Below, piece after piece: positions 62,491 to 64,000 of a DNA stretch of 64,000 bases. The notes under the pieces were generated by a model. The model did no database searches. It had not been told where the DNA came from and was given only the letters and a program-made list of their open reading frames with translations. The position numbers and the translations under genes were made by a program. The stretch covers positions 1,612,001-1,676,000 of the forward strand of contig NZ_CP061312.1 in assembly GCF_018688155.1 (NCBI RefSeq). Direction: 5' to 3'. This DNA comes from Polynucleobacter sp. AP-Sving-400A-A2 (lineage in GTDB: Bacteria > Pseudomonadota > Gammaproteobacteria > Burkholderiales > Burkholderiaceae). The stretch's first letter is position 1; every line of letters begins with the position of its first letter.

Positions 62491-63468
62491 ATGGCCGTCT
62501 TTACTCCCATTGAACTAAGCGATATCTCTACTTGGATCTCGAGGGACTTTGATATTGGGCAGGCCATTGATATTCGTGGAATTCATGGTGGCATTGAGAA
62601 TTCCAATTTCTTTCTCGACACCGAGAAAGATGGCAAGAAACAAGAATATGTTTTGACTATTTTTGAAAGACTCTCTGCAGAGCAACTTCCGTACTACCTA
62701 GAGCTAATGCGCCACTTGGCCAATAAAAGTATTCCCGTACCAAAGCCGCTTGAAAATAAGCGGGGGCAAATTTTATTTACCCTTAAAGGGAAACCCGCAG
62801 CTATTGTGAGCAAGCTTCCCGGCCTTTCTAGGCTTGCTCCCGAAGCCAAGCATTGCGCCTTGGTTGGCGAGTATTTAGCGAAAATGCATTTGGCCAGCAG
62901 CGACTTTAAGCACACTCAAGAGAATCTTCGCAGTCTTGCTTGGTGGCAAAAAACAGTTCCTCAAGTGTTGTCACACTTAAGTGACACACAAAAAGAATTA
63001 CTGACTAGCGAGCTCTTAACTCAAGAGCAATTCTTTGCCTCTGAGGCCTATACATCATTGCCACAAGGGGCAAGTCATTGCGACCTCTTTAGGGATAATG
63101 TGCTATTTGATCCTCAGGGTGCAAATGATAGCTCTCAAGATCAGCTGGGTGGTTTCTTCGACTTTTATTTCGCTGGAACAGATAAGTGGTTATTTGATTT
63201 AGCAGTTACTGCAAATGACTGGTGTCTTGCTGACAATAAACAAGATTTAGATCCTGCTCGCTTCAAGGCGCTGATGGATGCATATCAATCTGTTCGACCA
63301 CTCACCACTGAAGAACAAACAAGTTGGCCACTCATGTTGCGCGCTGCAGCTCTGCGTTTTTGGATCTCCCGCCTGTGGGATTTTTATTTGCCACGTGATG
63401 CGCAAATGCTTACCCCGCACGACCCCCGTCATTTTGAAAATATTCTTTTAAGTCGCAAGGTAATATGA
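62491..63468 (+). CDS. thrB: Homoserine kinase (ThrB, APH-fold type)
   Basis: 325 residues. Aminoglycoside-phosphotransferase fold with GIHGGIENSNFFLDT (N-lobe), Brenner motif SHCDLFRDNVLFD (catalytic Asp and metal Asn) and GGFFDFYFAGTDKWLFDLAV (DFD-like metal loop). Phosphorylates homoserine for threonine synthesis. Its stop overlaps the next gene start (ATGA). Confidence 0.93.
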   Translation: MAVFTPIELSDISTWISRDFDIGQAIDIRGIHGGIENSNFFLDTEKDGKKQEYVLTIFERLSAEQLPYYLELMRHLANKSIPVPKPLENKRGQILFTLKGKPAAIVSKLPGLSRLAPEAKHCALVGEYLAKMHLASSDFKHTQENLRSLAWWQKTVPQVLSHLSDTQKELLTSELLTQEQFFASEAYTSLPQGASHCDLFRDNVLFDPQGANDSSQDQLGGFFDFYFAGTDKWLFDLAVTANDWCLADNKQDLDPARFKALMDAYQSVRPLTTEEQTSWPLMLRAAALRFWISRLWDFYLPRDAQMLTPHDPRHFENILLSRKVI

Positions 63469-64000
63469 AACTCAATTCCGTTACTCCAAAAGAGGGTTAC
63501 ACCTGGATACGTCAAGGCATTTGGCTTTTTAAACAAAATCCTTTGGGTTTTTTGATGCTGGTATTCATGTACATATTTGCAGCACAACTTGCAGTACTCG
63601 TACCCGTGATTGGTATTTTTGCCGTCTTATTACTCACACCTACCTTATCAGTGGGCTTTATGACTGCCTGCCGCCTGGCGATTCAAAAAGAACGCATTCG
63701 ACCCTCGGTATACGTGATTGCACTGCAATCTACTCCCTTGATTCGCAAACGCATTCTCCAATTGGGTTTGGTCTATGCCGCACTCATACTTGCTCTAAGC
63801 TTTATCTTAAGTTTGTTGGTAGATTTTGAGTTGCTCATTCCACTAATGACTAATGACAAGCCCATTACCTCAGAAGCCATCAATCAGATTTATCTGATTC
63901 TCTTTTTTGGTGGCCTGCTTTATGTGCCAGTGGCAATGTTGATGTGGTTTTCTCCCGTTCTCGTTGCTTGGGCTGATATGTCTATAGCGCAAGCACTCTT
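63465..64000 (+). CDS. BPSS1780-family membrane protein (partial)
   Basis: The 5' 178 codons of a membrane protein that runs off the right edge. Begins MKLNSVTPKEGYTWIRQGIW; hydrophobic helices FLMLVFMYIFAAQLAVLVPV, FAVLLLTPTLSVGFMTA and LVYAALILALSFILSLLV follow. The opening 'V.P.EG..W...G..LF..NP' is the BPSS1780 pattern. Function unknown; translationally coupled to thrB. Confidence 0.8.
   Translation, partial: MKLNSVTPKEGYTWIRQGIWLFKQNPLGFLMLVFMYIFAAQLAVLVPVIGIFAVLLLTPTLSVGFMTACRLAIQKERIRPSVYVIALQSTPLIRKRILQLGLVYAALILALSFILSLLVDFELLIPLMTNDKPITSEAINQIYLILFFGGLLYVPVAMLMWFSPVLVAWADMSIAQAL

Noticed and set aside
1..64000. CRISPR arrays, rRNA genes or insertion sequences
   Set aside because: No regularly spaced repeats, no rRNA-like sequence and no transposase-like reading frame were found by eye in the window.

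Overview
The window looks like a chromosome segment of a small-genome freshwater betaproteobacterium (Burkholderiales, probably Polynucleobacter or a close relative). This assignment is inferred from gene content and order: an rpsU-yqeY-dnaG-rpoD operon divergent from tsaD, polA next to thrB and a BPSS1780-type membrane protein, and dxs-ispA-xseB next to a Rieske oxygenase. No 16S rRNA is present to confirm it.

Layout. (1) 1-2.3 kb: cryptochrome-DASH (cut by the left edge) coupled to a DUF2256 zinc peptide, then an acetoin-utilization/HDAC-like deacylase. (2) 2.4-10 kb: a minus-strand catabolic run with a fluoroacetate-dehalogenase-like hydrolase, a divergent LeuC/LeuD pair, a bicupin, a secreted lipase-like hydrolase, a CaiB-type CoA-transferase and an HMG-CoA-lyase-family enzyme. 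The combination fits citramalate/citraconate-type acid catabolism better than leucine synthesis. (3) 10.2-32.4 kb: AT-rich accessory DNA with many small genes, bactofilin, HU, and a candidate lipid cluster (two SRPBCC proteins, LplT-like transporter, GT4 glycosyltransferase, membrane-anchored class III aminotransferase, type I phosphatidylserine decarboxylase). It also holds a cis-CaaD homologue lacking its catalytic proline, Coq7, a second photolyase-family protein, and an alpha/beta hydrolase broken by one in-frame stop. (4) 32.6-42.8 kb: a segment bounded by repeats, with a riboflavin/pterin-type set (GTP cyclohydrolase II with a dead RibB half, RibD reductase, atypical PTPS, MDR dehydrogenase, GT4) beside an OpgH-like glucosyltransferase, an NdvA-like ABC exporter and a methyltransferase. 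(5) 42.8-44.6 kb: an AbiE-type toxin-antitoxin pair. (6) 44.7-45.2 kb: a tRNA-Ile(CAU) gene split by a group I intron, with a second orphan 5' tRNA half beside it. (7) 45.4-64 kb: conserved housekeeping genes.

A unifying feature is that 3' halves of the tRNA-Ile(CAU) gene recur at 10.9, 32.6 and 42.8 kb, each with a hairpin and/or the 15-bp palindrome GTTACTTWAAGTAAC. They read as attachment-site scars, making the 10.9-44.7 kb stretch a tandem tRNA-targeted island array. No integrase is present in the window. A relic of the AbiE toxin near 31.3 kb shows that related cargo was carried at more than one of these sites.

The items most worth following are the intron-split tRNA at the island target, the GTP-derived pterin/pyrimidine glycoside cluster with its HGAT-type PTPS, the P1A tautomerase, and the citramalate-like operon. 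All functions are read from sequence motifs by eye; no database search was run.
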